The translations under genes and the position numbers were made by a program. Of a stretch of 64,000 nt of DNA, positions 26,078 to 35,082 are shown in pieces; within the stretch, counting starts at the first letter, position 1; the number at the start of each line of letters is the position of its first letter. The stretch lies in contig NZ_CABVGX010000001.1 in the NCBI RefSeq assembly GCF_902497625.1, positions 212,332-276,331 of the forward strand, in the 5' to 3' direction. A model generated the notes under the pieces. It saw nothing but the letters and a program-made list of their open reading frames with translations, searched no databases and had not been told where the DNA came from. The DNA comes from Pseudomonas fluorescens. Lineage in GTDB: Bacteria; Pseudomonadota; Gammaproteobacteria; Pseudomonadales; Pseudomonadaceae.

Positions 26078-27423
26078 GGTCGCAAGGCCTCGGGAGCAAT
26101 GTGGCGCAGGCCAATACCGCTGTAATGCAAGCCGGCCGCTGCTACGTGTTCAGGGTTGTAGAGGTTGCGGCCGTCGACGATGACCCTGGAGCGCAGCTTG
26201 CCGGCCAGCAGCTCGAAGTCGACTACGCGGAAGTTTTTCCACTCGGTGCAGATCACCAGCGCATCGGCGTCTTCCAGGGTGTCGTCGCGGGTCGCGCACA
26301 GGTGCAGGTCGTTGCGGTAGCCGTAAATGCGTCGGCATTCGGACATGGCTTCCGGGTCGTAGGCCTGCACGCTCGCGCCTTCTGCCCACAACGCATCCAT
26401 CAGGTAGCGGCTGGGCGCTTCGCGCATGTCATCAGTGTTGGGTTTGAACGCCAGGCCCCAGATCGCAATGGATTTGCCGGCCAATCCTTCGGGGAACTGC
26501 GCCTTGAGTTTGCCGAAGAGAATGTGGCGCTGACTGTCGTTGACATCAGTCACGCTGCGCAGCAACCGCAGCGGCATGCCGTTGTGTTCGGCGGTGTGCA
26601 ACAGCGCGCGCAGATCCTTGGGGAAGCACGAACCGCCAAAACCGCAGCCGGGGTAGATGAAGTGGTAGCCGATGCGCGGGTCCGAACCGATGCCTTTGCG
26701 CACCGCTTCGATGTCGGCGCCGAGCAGTTCGGTAAGGTTGGCCAGTTCGTTCATGAAGCTGATGCGCGTAGCAAGCATGGCATTGGCGGCGTACTTGGTC
26801 AGCTCGGCACTGCGGTTGTCCATGAACATCAGTTTTTCGCGGTTGCGGCAGAAAGGCGCGTAGAGCTCGGTCAACTGGTCGCGGGCCTGTTCGTCATCGG
26901 TGCCGACGATGATCCGGTCCGGGCGCATGCAATCGGCGAGGGCACTGCCTTCCTTGAGAAACTCCGGGTTGGAGACGACCCGCACCTTCAGGGATTTGCC
27001 GCGACGCTGCAGTTCTTCGCTGGCGGTGGCGGTGACCTGGTCCGCCGTGCCGACCGGTACGGTGGATTTGATGATCAGCGTGCGATCGGCCTCCATGTGG
27101 TTGGCGATCTGCCGGGCGACGTTGAGCACGTGGCTGAGGTCAGCGGAACCGTCTTCATCGGCCGGTGTGCCGACTGCGATGAAGATCAGCTCGGCGTGCT
27201 CGACGGCATCACTGGCCTGGGTAGTAAACATCAACCGGCCGGCCTTGATGTTTTCCTCCAGCGTGCCGGACAGGCCCGGTTCACTGATAGGCGGTACTGC
27301 TTGTTGCAGTTGTTTGATCTTGTTGGGATCAATGTCGACACACAGGACACGATGTCCGACATCGGCCAGTGCCGCTGCTTGTATCAGGCCAACGTAGCCC
27401 GTACCAAATACGCTCACGTCCAT
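26074..27423 (-). CDS. UDP-glucose 6-dehydrogenase
   Basis: A 449-residue enzyme of the UDP-glucose/GDP-mannose dehydrogenase family, first gene of the exopolysaccharide operon. The NAD site is VFGTGYVGLIQAAALADVGH; the active-site cysteine is C266 in PGCGFGGSCFPKD. Substrate-binding NPEFLKEGSA and the C-terminal domain IWGLAFKPNTDDMREAPS are intact. It oxidises UDP-glucose to UDP-glucuronate with two NAD+. Pairing with the epimerase indicates UDP-GlcA and UDP-GalA as precursors. GuaB-type GDP-mannose dehydrogenase is less likely, given the neighbours. Confidence 0.9.
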   Translation of the reverse strand: MDVSVFGTGYVGLIQAAALADVGHRVLCVDIDPNKIKQLQQAVPPISEPGLSGTLEENIKAGRLMFTTQASDAVEHAELIFIAVGTPADEDGSADLSHVLNVARQIANHMEADRTLIIKSTVPVGTADQVTATASEELQRRGKSLKVRVVSNPEFLKEGSALADCMRPDRIIVGTDDEQARDQLTELYAPFCRNREKLMFMDNRSAELTKYAANAMLATRISFMNELANLTELLGADIEAVRKGIGSDPRIGYHFIYPGCGFGGSCFPKDLRALLHTAEHNGMPLRLLRSVTDVNDSQRHILFGKLKAQFPEGLAGKSIAIWGLAFKPNTDDMREAPSRYLMDALWAEGASVQAYDPEAMSECRRIYGYRNDLHLCATRDDTLEDADALVICTEWKNFRVVDFELLAGKLRSRVIVDGRNLYNPEHVAAAGLHYSGIGLRHIAPEALRP

Positions 27424-27811
27424 ATTGGCGTGCCTCGTAAGACGGTGGAGAAATCAGAATTGGGACTGTCAAAAGGGGTATAGACCAGCCGCAGGAAAAC
27501 GTGTCAGCAAAATGACATGTTCTAGTGTTACTTACGGGCGTGTTTAGACGGCGATTGGCCATCAAGTGCTTGCCAGTGCTGGATTTGCCGGATTTTTGAA
27601 GGATTTATATGAGTTTCAACAAAGCGATAAACGGTCATAGGCCCTGAAACCGGTGGCTTCAGGAGAATCAACTGTGTCAGATTTGAGTCAACATTTTTTT
27701 GACGCTTTTGCAAAATTTCTGACATTTCTTGCTCTTTAGTGGCCCGGTGCTAGTGTCAAAATCTGGCCGACAAACTCCTGGCCTGTTGCGTCGACGGACT
27801 CCGGAAAGACT
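27424..27811. promoter_or_regulatory. Divergent control region of the exopolysaccharide operon
   Basis: 388 bp without a supported gene, between the operon's first gene and the divergent sulfatase-like gene; A+T-richer than its surroundings. An inverted repeat CCTGAA-(9)-TTCAGG lies near 27643-27663. Several A/T-rich tracts (around 27690-27735) precede the plus-strand gene. The region must hold both promoters; no sigma factor or regulator site can be named with confidence. Confidence 0.5.
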
Positions 27812-29509
27812 ATGATTCGATACCTCAAAGAGCTGTTTTTAGTTGTCTATTTAATCAAGTTTTATGACTACTATTTTGAACGCTTGAGTGCCATGGGTAT
27901 TGGCTTTCCGGTGCTGCTTTACGGCGGGATGTTCGTGCTGTTGACGGTGGCGCTGTTCATGACTGCATACATTCGCCAGCCGCTGATTCGTTATGTGTTT
28001 GCCCTGACGATGTTCGTCTCGGCGGTGTTCTTTGACGTTTACACCCGCGTCACGGCCGATTACCTGACCTACAGCGCCTTCGTTTCGCTGGTGTATTCCG
28101 GCGGCTTTATCGAGGAAGCGGCGTACCAGTACCGCGGGGCGATTATCAGCGGGCTGCTCAGTGGCTTGCTGTTACTGTTCGGCATCGCGTTAAAACCGCG
28201 CAGACGCCCATCTGTGCCTGGCGGTTTGCTGGTGGCGGCGCCGGTGTTCGGTGTGGTGTTGCTCAGTGCCGTGTTGTTTGTGCGTGGCGGGGAGGGCGCG
28301 CGTGGCTTGCCGGTGATGTTCACGCCGCTGGCGTATCTGAATCTGTTTGCTTATGAATCGCTGCACAACACTGTCGGCCCGCGCGAGCCAGTCACCCTGG
28401 CCCGCGCTGATCGCCCGGTGGGCCATGACATCGTGCTCATCATCGATGAGAGCATCTCCGGCAATTACCTGGACATCAACGCGCCATTCGGGGTGCACAG
28501 CAACCTCAAGTCGCCACCGCCCGGGGTCGAGATTTTCAACTACGGCTATGCCGCATCGATTGCCAACTGCAGCGTCGACACCAATGTCACCCTGCGTTAC
28601 GGCGGTACCCGCGCCGATTACGTGCGCATCAACAGCACTCTGCCGTCGATCTGGCAGTACGCCAAAAAAGCCGGGTTGAGCACTGTGTATATCGATGCGC
28701 AGACGACTGGCGGCCATCTGCAGAATCTGATGAAAGACAGCGAAAAAAATGACATCGACGAGTTTGTACAGTTTGACCAGACCAGCGTGCTCGACCGCGA
28801 CATGGCGGCGGCGGCGAAGCTGGTCAGTTTGATCAACGATGACCGTCCGCAGATGGTGGTGATCAACAAAGTGGGCGCGCATTTCCCGGTGCATGACAAG
28901 TTTCCGGATGCGTTCATGGCGTACCGCCCGACGCTGCCTCGCGGGCAGTTTGTGGAGGTGGCGGAAACCGGTAAACGCGAAGGTTTTGATGGCAAGCCGG
29001 ATGACTGGTTGCTATATCGCAATGCCTACAAGAACACGCTGTTATGGAATGTCGGCGAGTTTTTCTCGCGACTGCTGGCGCAGGGGCATTTGAACAATGC
29101 CGTGGTGATTTACACCTCGGACCACGGCCAGGATTTGCATGAACGCGGTAATCCCGGGCTGAACACACATTGCGGCGGCAACCCGGTGGAGGAGGAGGGC
29201 CTAGTGCCACTGTTGGTGATTCAGGGCAGTGGATTGACGACGCTGGACTGGCAGGCGCAGTTACCCGCCAACAAGGACCGCTCCAGCCACTACAATATTT
29301 TCCCGACCCTGCTGCAACTGATGGGCTACGACCTGGCCGGGATTGAATCGGTGTACGGCAAACCGCTGACGGTGCCGACCGAAGACGAGTTCACTTTCAA
29401 CTATCGCTTCAATGCGAGACTTGGGGCCAAGCCGGAGTGGAAGCACATCGACCTGAACAGGATCGTCACCCCAACCAAGGCGCCTGCGGATGTGGCGGTG
29501 GGGCAGTGA
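27812..29509 (+). CDS. Sulfatase/phosphoethanolamine-transferase-like membrane enzyme
   Basis: A 565-residue protein of the alkaline phosphatase superfamily. The first 165 residues contain four or five membrane helices; the rest is a periplasmic sulfatase-like domain. Metal-site motifs are HDIVLIIDESISGNYLD (first Asp/Glu), YTSDHGQDLHERG (Asp-His) and LNTHCGG (His). The nucleophile would lie in ANCSVDTNVTLRYG. Such enzymes transfer phosphoethanolamine or phosphoglycerol to lipid A, glycans or other acceptors. Its divergent position suggests decoration of the polysaccharide or of lipid A. The substrate is not determined. Confidence 0.8.
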   Translation: MIRYLKELFLVVYLIKFYDYYFERLSAMGIGFPVLLYGGMFVLLTVALFMTAYIRQPLIRYVFALTMFVSAVFFDVYTRVTADYLTYSAFVSLVYSGGFIEEAAYQYRGAIISGLLSGLLLLFGIALKPRRRPSVPGGLLVAAPVFGVVLLSAVLFVRGGEGARGLPVMFTPLAYLNLFAYESLHNTVGPREPVTLARADRPVGHDIVLIIDESISGNYLDINAPFGVHSNLKSPPPGVEIFNYGYAASIANCSVDTNVTLRYGGTRADYVRINSTLPSIWQYAKKAGLSTVYIDAQTTGGHLQNLMKDSEKNDIDEFVQFDQTSVLDRDMAAAAKLVSLINDDRPQMVVINKVGAHFPVHDKFPDAFMAYRPTLPRGQFVEVAETGKREGFDGKPDDWLLYRNAYKNTLLWNVGEFFSRLLAQGHLNNAVVIYTSDHGQDLHERGNPGLNTHCGGNPVEEEGLVPLLVIQGSGLTTLDWQAQLPANKDRSSHYNIFPTLLQLMGYDLAGIESVYGKPLTVPTEDEFTFNYRFNARLGAKPEWKHIDLNRIVTPTKAPADVAVGQ

Positions 29510-29609
29510 AGTCTGCTTAACCTGAGCAGCCCCTGCACGCGAAGAACGATCACTCGTGCATGCTGCCTTCCGCTATCCTAGGCCCACTGCATCCAGCGAG
29601 CCTTTCCCC

Positions 29610-30278
29610 ATGCTTCAGGTCCAAGGCGTCTTTAAGAGCTATGCCACTCCCCAAGGCCCGTTGCCTGTATTGCAAGGCATCGACCTCACCCTCAAACCCG
29701 GCAGCAGCCTCGCGTTGATGGGCGAATCCGGCAGTGGCAAAAGCACCCTGCTGCATCTCGTCGCCGGGCTCGACAAAGTCGATCGTGGCAGCATCCGCAG
29801 CGGCGAGTTTCACCTTGAACACATGAACGAAGCTCAACTGGCCAACTGGCGCCGCACGGAAATTGGCTTGGTATTCCAGCAATTCAACCTCATCGGCAGT
29901 CTGCGCGTCGCCGACAACCTGGCGTTTCAGGCGCGTCTCGCCGGCCGCCATGATCGGCAGTGGCAAGCGCATCTGGTGCAGCGTTTGGGCCTGGGGGATT
30001 TACTTGAGCGTTATCCCGAGCAGCTTTCCGGCGGCCAGCAACAGCGCGTCGCACTGGGGCGGGCATTGGCGGCCAGACCCAGACTGCTGCTGGCCGATGA
30101 ACCTACCGGCAGCCTTGATGAAAGCACCAGCGACGAGGTACTGAAGTTGCTCCTGGAGTTGCTCGACGATAGTCCGACCACTCTGTTAATGGTCACCCAC
30201 AGCCACAGAGTGGCCGCGCGCCTGGCAGATAAAGTGGTGCTGCACCGTGGCCGTCTGGCCAACGCAGACGAGCACTGA
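29610..30278 (+). CDS. LolD/MacB-type ABC transporter ATPase
   Basis: A 222-residue ATPase, started at ATG 29610 where the conserved part begins; the frame to 29556 adds an unlikely tail. All motifs are intact: Walker A GESGSGKSTLL, Q-loop VFQQFN, signature LSGGQQQRVALGRAL, Walker B LLLADEPTGSLD, H-loop VTHSH. It energises the large permease encoded next. Together with the downstream lipocalin-like lipoprotein it forms an AttEFGH-like set. Such systems move or extract lipids or lipoproteins from the inner membrane rather than import small solutes. Confidence 0.9.
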   Translation: MLQVQGVFKSYATPQGPLPVLQGIDLTLKPGSSLALMGESGSGKSTLLHLVAGLDKVDRGSIRSGEFHLEHMNEAQLANWRRTEIGLVFQQFNLIGSLRVADNLAFQARLAGRHDRQWQAHLVQRLGLGDLLERYPEQLSGGQQQRVALGRALAARPRLLLADEPTGSLDESTSDEVLKLLLELLDDSPTTLLMVTHSHRVAARLADKVVLHRGRLANADEH

Positions 30279-30279
30279 C

Positions 30280-32751
30280 GTGCGAGTTTTTCGCGAGACC
30301 TTGAGGGCTCTACTCAGCCACTGGCGCCAGCACCCGGTGCAATTTTTCAGCGTGCTGACCGGGCTGTGGCTCGCCACCAGCCTGTTGACCGGCGTGCAGG
30401 CATTGAACAGTCAGGCGCGGGAAAGCTACGCCCGGGCCAGTCAGCTGATTGGCGGCGAACCCCAGGCCAGCCTCACCACGCCAGACGGCGCAATTTTTCC
30501 TCAGCAACTGTTTGTCGACCTGCGCCGCGCCGGTTGGCCAGTGTCGCCAGTGTTGCAAGGCCGGGTCACGCTCCAGGGCCAGCAAGCGCAACGCTTGCAG
30601 CTGATGGGCATCGAACCGGTGTCGTTGCCGCCAGGTACCGCAGTGGCCGGCCAGGCCTTACCGATCGACCAGATTGTCGAGTTCTTCACGCCGCCGGGCA
30701 GCACCTGGATTTCGCCGCAGACGCTGCAATCCCTGGGCTTGAGTGAAGGCGACCAGCCGCTGAATTCCAACGGTGTGAAGCTGCCACCGCTGCGCAGCCA
30801 GAGCGACATGGCGCCGGGCATGTTGTTGGTGGACATCGGCTTCGCCCAACAGATTCTGGGCCTGCCGGATCAGCTCTCGCGCCTGCTGTTGCCGAAAGAT
30901 TTCAGCGCGCCCTTGCCCGATCAATTCAAGGGCGTGCTGCAACTCAAAACCAGCGACGAAGAAAACAATCTTGCACGCCTGACCGAAAGCTTCCACCTGA
31001 ACCTGGACGCCTTGGGTTTCCTTTCTTTCGTAGTTGGCCTGTTCATCGTCCACGCCGCGATCGGTCTGGCGCTGGAACAGCGCCGCGGCCTACTGCGAAC
31101 CCTGCGTGCCTGCGGCGTGAGCGCGCGAATGCTGATCACTTGTCTGGTCGTTGAGCTGGGCGCATTGGCACTGATCGGAGGCTTGTTCGGTGTCGTCAGC
31201 GGCTACCTGCTCGCCGGCGTGCTGTTGCCGGATATCGCCGCCAGCCTGCGGGGTTTGTACGGCGCCGAAGTAGCGGGGCAGTTGCACCTCAGTGTCGGGT
31301 GGTGGCTGAGCGGCATTGGCCTGAGTCTGCTTGGCGCATTGCTGGCCGGCGCCAACAGCCTGCTGCGCGCGGCGCGCTTGCCGTTGCTCGCACTGGCCGA
31401 TCCGCAAGCCTGGCATCAGGCCCACGCGCGGTGGCTGCGTCGACAAGGCTGGGTTGCCGCAACGGCGGGTACGATTGCATTGTGGGCATGGGTTTTTGGC
31501 GACAGCCTTGCTGCCGGTTTCGTGCTGATGGCGGCGCTGTTGATCGGCGCCGCGCTGGCGTTGCCGGTGCTGCTCAGTGGGGTGCTACGGCTGATTCTGC
31601 GGCGCAGTCGCTCGGTGCTCGGCCAATGGTTTCTCGCCGATTGCCGACAGCAATTGCCTGCTCTGAGTCTCGCCTTGATGGCGCTCCTGCTGGCTATGGC
31701 CGCCAACATTGGCGCCGGCAGCATGACCGCCGGTTTCCGCGAAACCTTCAACGACTGGCTGGAACAGCGATTGACCGCCGAGCTCTACCTCAACCCGCAA
31801 AACCCGACTCAGGCCAGCGAAATGCAACGCTGGCTGCAACAACAACCGCAGGTCACCGCCGTGCTGCCCAACTGGCAAGTGTCGGTTCAATTGCAGGGTT
31901 GGCCGGCGGAAGTGTTCGGCGTGATCAATCATCCAACCTATCGACAGCATTGGCCACTGCTCGAAGCGCTGGGCGAAGATCCATGGGACCGCTTGGCGAA
32001 AGAGGACACGCTGATGCTCAGCGAGCAACTGGCGCGGCGCCTGAAGGTAAGGTTGGGCGATCACCTGAGCATTCCCACCGCTGGCGGCACGTGGGCGCCG
32101 CAGGTCATCGGGATCTACGCCGACTACGGCAATCCCAAAGGTCATGTCCTGGTCAACATCGAGCACCTGCTGCGCGGCTGGCCGCAGCTGACGCCCAACC
32201 GTTTCAACCTTCGAATCGAGCCGGCGTTGATTCCCGAGTTTTTGAGTGCACTGGATTCACGCTTCGCGCTCGAAGACAGCCGCATAGTTGATCAAGCGCG
32301 GCTCAAGGGCTGGTCCACGCAAGTGTTCGAACGCACCTTCGCAGCCACCTCCGCACTCAACAGCCTGACGCTCGCCGTCGCGGGCGTGGCCTTGTTCATC
32401 AGCCTGCTGACCCAGAGTCAGAGTCGCCTCGGGCAACTCGCCCCGTTGTGGGCGTTGGGCGTAACGCGTCGGCAATTGATGCTGCTCAACCTGGGACAGA
32501 CATGGTTGCTGGCAGTGCTGACGCTGGTGCTGGCGTTGCCTTTGGGTATCGCGCTGGCATGGTGCCTGGACACCGTGATCAACGTTCAGGCCTTCGGTTG
32601 GCGCCTGCCCCTGCGCGTGTTCCCGCTGCAACTGCTGCAGCTGATGGGGCTGGCGTTGTTGGCGACATTGCTGGCATCCGCGTGGCCGTTGTACTCGTTG
32701 TATCGCACGCAGCCGGCAGATCTGCTCAGGACGTTTGCCCATGATGATTAG
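30280..32751 (+). CDS. FtsX-like ABC permease, large (AttF/AttG type)
   Basis: An 823-residue permease with two FtsX cores of three to four helices each (about residues 250-450 and 690-815), plus N-terminal and middle periplasmic domains. GTG 30280 lies 2 nt after the ATPase stop; the in-frame start at 30247 would overlap the ATPase gene. The C-terminal core contains GQLAPLWALGVTRRQLMLLN, a typical FtsX/LolC-like loop. It acts with the ATPase to drive movement of an envelope substrate, unknown here. The fusion of two permease halves into one chain matches AttF/AttG-like loci, where they may be separate. Confidence 0.85.
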   Translation: MRVFRETLRALLSHWRQHPVQFFSVLTGLWLATSLLTGVQALNSQARESYARASQLIGGEPQASLTTPDGAIFPQQLFVDLRRAGWPVSPVLQGRVTLQGQQAQRLQLMGIEPVSLPPGTAVAGQALPIDQIVEFFTPPGSTWISPQTLQSLGLSEGDQPLNSNGVKLPPLRSQSDMAPGMLLVDIGFAQQILGLPDQLSRLLLPKDFSAPLPDQFKGVLQLKTSDEENNLARLTESFHLNLDALGFLSFVVGLFIVHAAIGLALEQRRGLLRTLRACGVSARMLITCLVVELGALALIGGLFGVVSGYLLAGVLLPDIAASLRGLYGAEVAGQLHLSVGWWLSGIGLSLLGALLAGANSLLRAARLPLLALADPQAWHQAHARWLRRQGWVAATAGTIALWAWVFGDSLAAGFVLMAALLIGAALALPVLLSGVLRLILRRSRSVLGQWFLADCRQQLPALSLALMALLLAMAANIGAGSMTAGFRETFNDWLEQRLTAELYLNPQNPTQASEMQRWLQQQPQVTAVLPNWQVSVQLQGWPAEVFGVINHPTYRQHWPLLEALGEDPWDRLAKEDTLMLSEQLARRLKVRLGDHLSIPTAGGTWAPQVIGIYADYGNPKGHVLVNIEHLLRGWPQLTPNRFNLRIEPALIPEFLSALDSRFALEDSRIVDQARLKGWSTQVFERTFAATSALNSLTLAVAGVALFISLLTQSQSRLGQLAPLWALGVTRRQLMLLNLGQTWLLAVLTLVLALPLGIALAWCLDTVINVQAFGWRLPLRVFPLQLLQLMGLALLATLLASAWPLYSLYRTQPADLLRTFAHDD

Positions 32752-33808
32752 ATGTTTAGTGCTACTGCTGGCGCTGCTGTTGAGCGCATGCGATGACTCG
32801 GCGCCGGTTGAAAAGGGCTTTGCAGGTCTGGGCGGCGAAGCGGCTGCGTTTACGCCGGTGGTGCCTGGACGGGTTTTCAGTTTCCCGGCGGATCACGGGC
32901 CGCACGATGGTTTTCGCATAGAATGGTGGTATGTCACTGCCAACCTCAAAGACAATCAGGGTCGCGAATTCGGAGTGCAATGGACGCTGTTCCGCAGCGC
33001 CTTGAAAGCAACGCCCCAAGTGCCAGGCTGGGGTAATCAAGTGATCTGGCTGGGGCACGCGGCCGTGACGTCGGCGACGGCACACCATGCCGCTGAACGC
33101 TACGCCCGTGGCGGCGTCGGGCAGGCCGGGGTGAGCCTGGGATCGTTCAATGCGTGGATCGATGATTGGCAGTTCAGCAGCCAGGGTTCAGACAGCTTGT
33201 CCGATCTGCACCTCAGCGCCCGCGACAAGGAGTTCAGCTACCGACTGCACCTGACAGCTTCCCGCCCGCTGGTGTTGCAGGGCGATAACGGTTTCAGTCA
33301 GAAATCCGAGCAAGGGCAGGCGTCGTATTATTACAGTCAGCCGTTTTTTCAGGCTTCAGGCACCGTCGAAATTGACGGCACGGCTTACCAGGTCAGCGGC
33401 CGGGCATGGCTTGACCGCGAATGGAGCAGTCAGCCCCTCACCGAAAATCAGACGGGCTGGGACTGGTTCTCCCTGCACCTGGACGGCGGCGAGGAAGTCA
33501 TGCTGTACCGCATGCGCCACAAGAAGGGCGAACCCTACCTCACTGGCACCTGGATCGATGCTTTGGGCCAGACTCAAACATTGCACGCCAGCGACATCAG
33601 CCTCATCCCGCAGACCACGGCGCAGGTCGCTGGACGTTCGATGCCCGTACGCTGGTCGGTGAAAATTCCCGGCAAACAACTCGACATCAGCGTGGATGCG
33701 CTCAACCCCAATGCGTGGATGGACTTGCGCATTCCGTACTGGGAAGGCCCCGTGCGCCTGAGTGGTAGCCACGCAGGGCAGGGCTATCTGGAAATGACTG
33801 GCTACTGA
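32741..33808 (+). CDS. Lipocalin-like lipoprotein (CrtC/AttH family)
   Basis: A 355-residue protein with a lipoprotein signal peptide (LVLLLALLLSAC). The mature part shows CrtC/AttH-type blocks: FPADHGPHDGFRIEWWYVTA, FGVQWTLFRSAL and the C-terminal ASGTVEIDGTAYQVSGRAWLDREW. This is the two-lobed lipocalin-like fold of AttH and of hydroxyneurosporene synthases. It follows the ATPase and permease, overlapping the permease by 11 nt, so it is the third part of the same system. A catalytic role is not implied. Confidence 0.85.
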   Translation: MMIRCLVLLLALLLSACDDSAPVEKGFAGLGGEAAAFTPVVPGRVFSFPADHGPHDGFRIEWWYVTANLKDNQGREFGVQWTLFRSALKATPQVPGWGNQVIWLGHAAVTSATAHHAAERYARGGVGQAGVSLGSFNAWIDDWQFSSQGSDSLSDLHLSARDKEFSYRLHLTASRPLVLQGDNGFSQKSEQGQASYYYSQPFFQASGTVEIDGTAYQVSGRAWLDREWSSQPLTENQTGWDWFSLHLDGGEEVMLYRMRHKKGEPYLTGTWIDALGQTQTLHASDISLIPQTTAQVAGRSMPVRWSVKIPGKQLDISVDALNPNAWMDLRIPYWEGPVRLSGSHAGQGYLEMTGY

Positions 33809-33869
33809 ATCGGAACTCTCGGCCGTGCGGCGTCCTCCTAAGTGAAGAAGCCCGTACACAGGAGTTCGC

Positions 33870-34112
33870 ATGAGCGACGATCTCAAACCACCTGATCTTG
33901 CCTCCTGGCAACGTCTGTTTGACGACACAGCGTATTGGCAGCAATCGCCCGACTCACACTTCGCCGAACTGCTGCGAGTAGCCGACGACTTGTTGGGGCA
34001 GGGCGCCATTGACCTCGTGCAATGGCAGACGCTCAAAGCCAAGGCTGAGCAATCGCACAAAAACTCGCCCGCCGAGAACGTCGCCCACGAGGTCGACGAT
34101 CCTGAAACCTGA
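33870..34112 (+). CDS. Small unrecognised protein (80 residues)
   Basis: Good ribosome site (AGGAG, 5-6 nt) before ATG 33870. The protein is acidic, helical and soluble (LASWQRLFDDTAYWQQSPDS, LLRVADDLLGQGAIDLVQW), without membrane segments. It is followed 11 nt later by another small gene, and then by a PfpI-like gene, suggesting a short stress-type operon. No function can be assigned. Confidence 0.65.
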   Translation: MSDDLKPPDLASWQRLFDDTAYWQQSPDSHFAELLRVADDLLGQGAIDLVQWQTLKAKAEQSHKNSPAENVAHEVDDPET

Positions 34113-34123
34113 GGTTAATGATC

Positions 34124-34297
34124 ATGAGCGGCAAATCGAAAGACACTACCCAGAATCCTGAAGAACCGTATCCACCGGGAGAGGTGGAGCGGGACAACGA
34201 CGCGTTGAGACCGACCGATCCGACTCGGCGCAAAGAAAACGGCAAGGGGACTGAAAGCGGCGAATCGACTGCGCAGGAAACTGCGGATAAATCGTGA
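34124..34297 (+). CDS. Tiny hydrophilic protein (57 residues)
   Basis: ATG 34124 has GAGG 9 nt upstream; an ATG at 34118 is too close to it. The 57-residue product is highly charged and rich in Pro, Glu, Thr and Ser (PEEPYPPGEVERDNDALR), with almost no hydrophobic residues, so it is likely disordered. It lies between two apparently co-transcribed genes and shares their codon use. Similar short hydrophilic proteins occur in Pseudomonas next to stress genes; function unknown. Confidence 0.55.
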   Translation: MSGKSKDTTQNPEEPYPPGEVERDNDALRPTDPTRRKENGKGTESGESTAQETADKS

Positions 34298-34352
34298 ATC
34301 CTGCAAAACAGCGCCACGCTGACTCAACCCCTATCAACTCAAGGAGCGCGAC

Positions 34353-35030
34353 ATGAAAATCCTGATGGTCTTGACCTCCCACGATCAGTTGGGCGACACG
34401 GGTAAGAAAACCGGATTCTGGCTGGAAGAGTTCGCCGCACCGTATTTCGCTTTCAAGGATGCCGGGGCCCAATTGACCCTGGTTTCACCCAAGGGCGGCC
34501 AACCGCCGCTTGACCCGAAAAGCGATGAGCCGGATGCGCAAACTGCATCGACCGATCGTTTCCGCCAGGACTCCGCCGCTCAGGCGGCATTGGCTTCCAC
34601 CGGTTTACTGAGCAGCGTGCGCGCGGATGACTACGATGCGGTGTTCTACCCGGGTGGTCACGGCCCCTTGTGGGATCTGGCCGAGGACCCTGTCTCGATC
34701 GCATTGATCGGGGCGTTTTTTCAGGCCGCAAAACCCGTGGCGGCGGTCTGTCATGCTCCGGGCGTTCTGCGTCACGTCAAAGACGCAGAAGGTCAGCCTT
34801 TGGTTAAAGGCAAGCGGGTGACGGGCTTCACCAACAGTGAAGAAGAGGCGGTACAGTTGACCGATGTCGTGCCATTCCTGGTCGAGGACATGCTGAAGGA
34901 GAAGGGTGGCAATTACTCCAAGGACGCTGATTGGGCGAGCTATGTAGTGACCGACGGCCTGCTGATCACCGGGCAGAATCCGGCGTCGTCGGAGGCTGCG
35001 GCGCAAGCATTGCTGGCAAAACTGAAGTAG
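34353..35030 (+). CDS. DJ-1/PfpI superfamily protein (Hsp31-like amidotransferase fold)
   Basis: A 225-residue protein starting MKILMVLTSHDQLGDTGKKTGFW behind AAGGAG. The nucleophile elbow PVAAVCHAPGVLRHV carries the conserved Cys, and an acidic residue lies in GFWLEEFAAPYFAF. The blocks YPGGHGPLWDLAEDP and GKRVTGFTNSEEEAVQLTDV match the Hsp31/YDR533-like branch, which includes glyoxalase III and chaperone-like proteins. A glyoxal- or stress-protective role is likely. A single REP half lies just after the stop. Confidence 0.85.
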   Translation: MKILMVLTSHDQLGDTGKKTGFWLEEFAAPYFAFKDAGAQLTLVSPKGGQPPLDPKSDEPDAQTASTDRFRQDSAAQAALASTGLLSSVRADDYDAVFYPGGHGPLWDLAEDPVSIALIGAFFQAAKPVAAVCHAPGVLRHVKDAEGQPLVKGKRVTGFTNSEEEAVQLTDVVPFLVEDMLKEKGGNYSKDADWASYVVTDGLLITGQNPASSEAAAQALLAKLK

Positions 35031-35039
35031 CCCTGCCCC

Positions 35040-35066
35040 TGTAGCAGCTGGCGCAGCCTGCGTCAG
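35040..35066. repeat. Single REP-like half element
   Basis: CTGTAGCAGCTGGCGCAGCC and a few following bases match the head found in the 54.9-55.8 kb array. It lies between two convergent genes. No inverted partner is adjacent. Confidence 0.6.
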
Positions 35067-35082
35067 CCGCTGCAAGTGTCCA

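Noticed and set aside
24791..26125. Long plus-strand frame (444 residues) opposite sugar transferase and epimerase genes
   Set aside because: Antisense shadow without ribosome site or recognisable domain.
26101..27483. Long plus-strand frame (460 residues) opposite the UDP-glucose dehydrogenase gene
   Set aside because: Mirror of a strongly conserved enzyme in high-GC DNA; no motif, and it runs into the control region.
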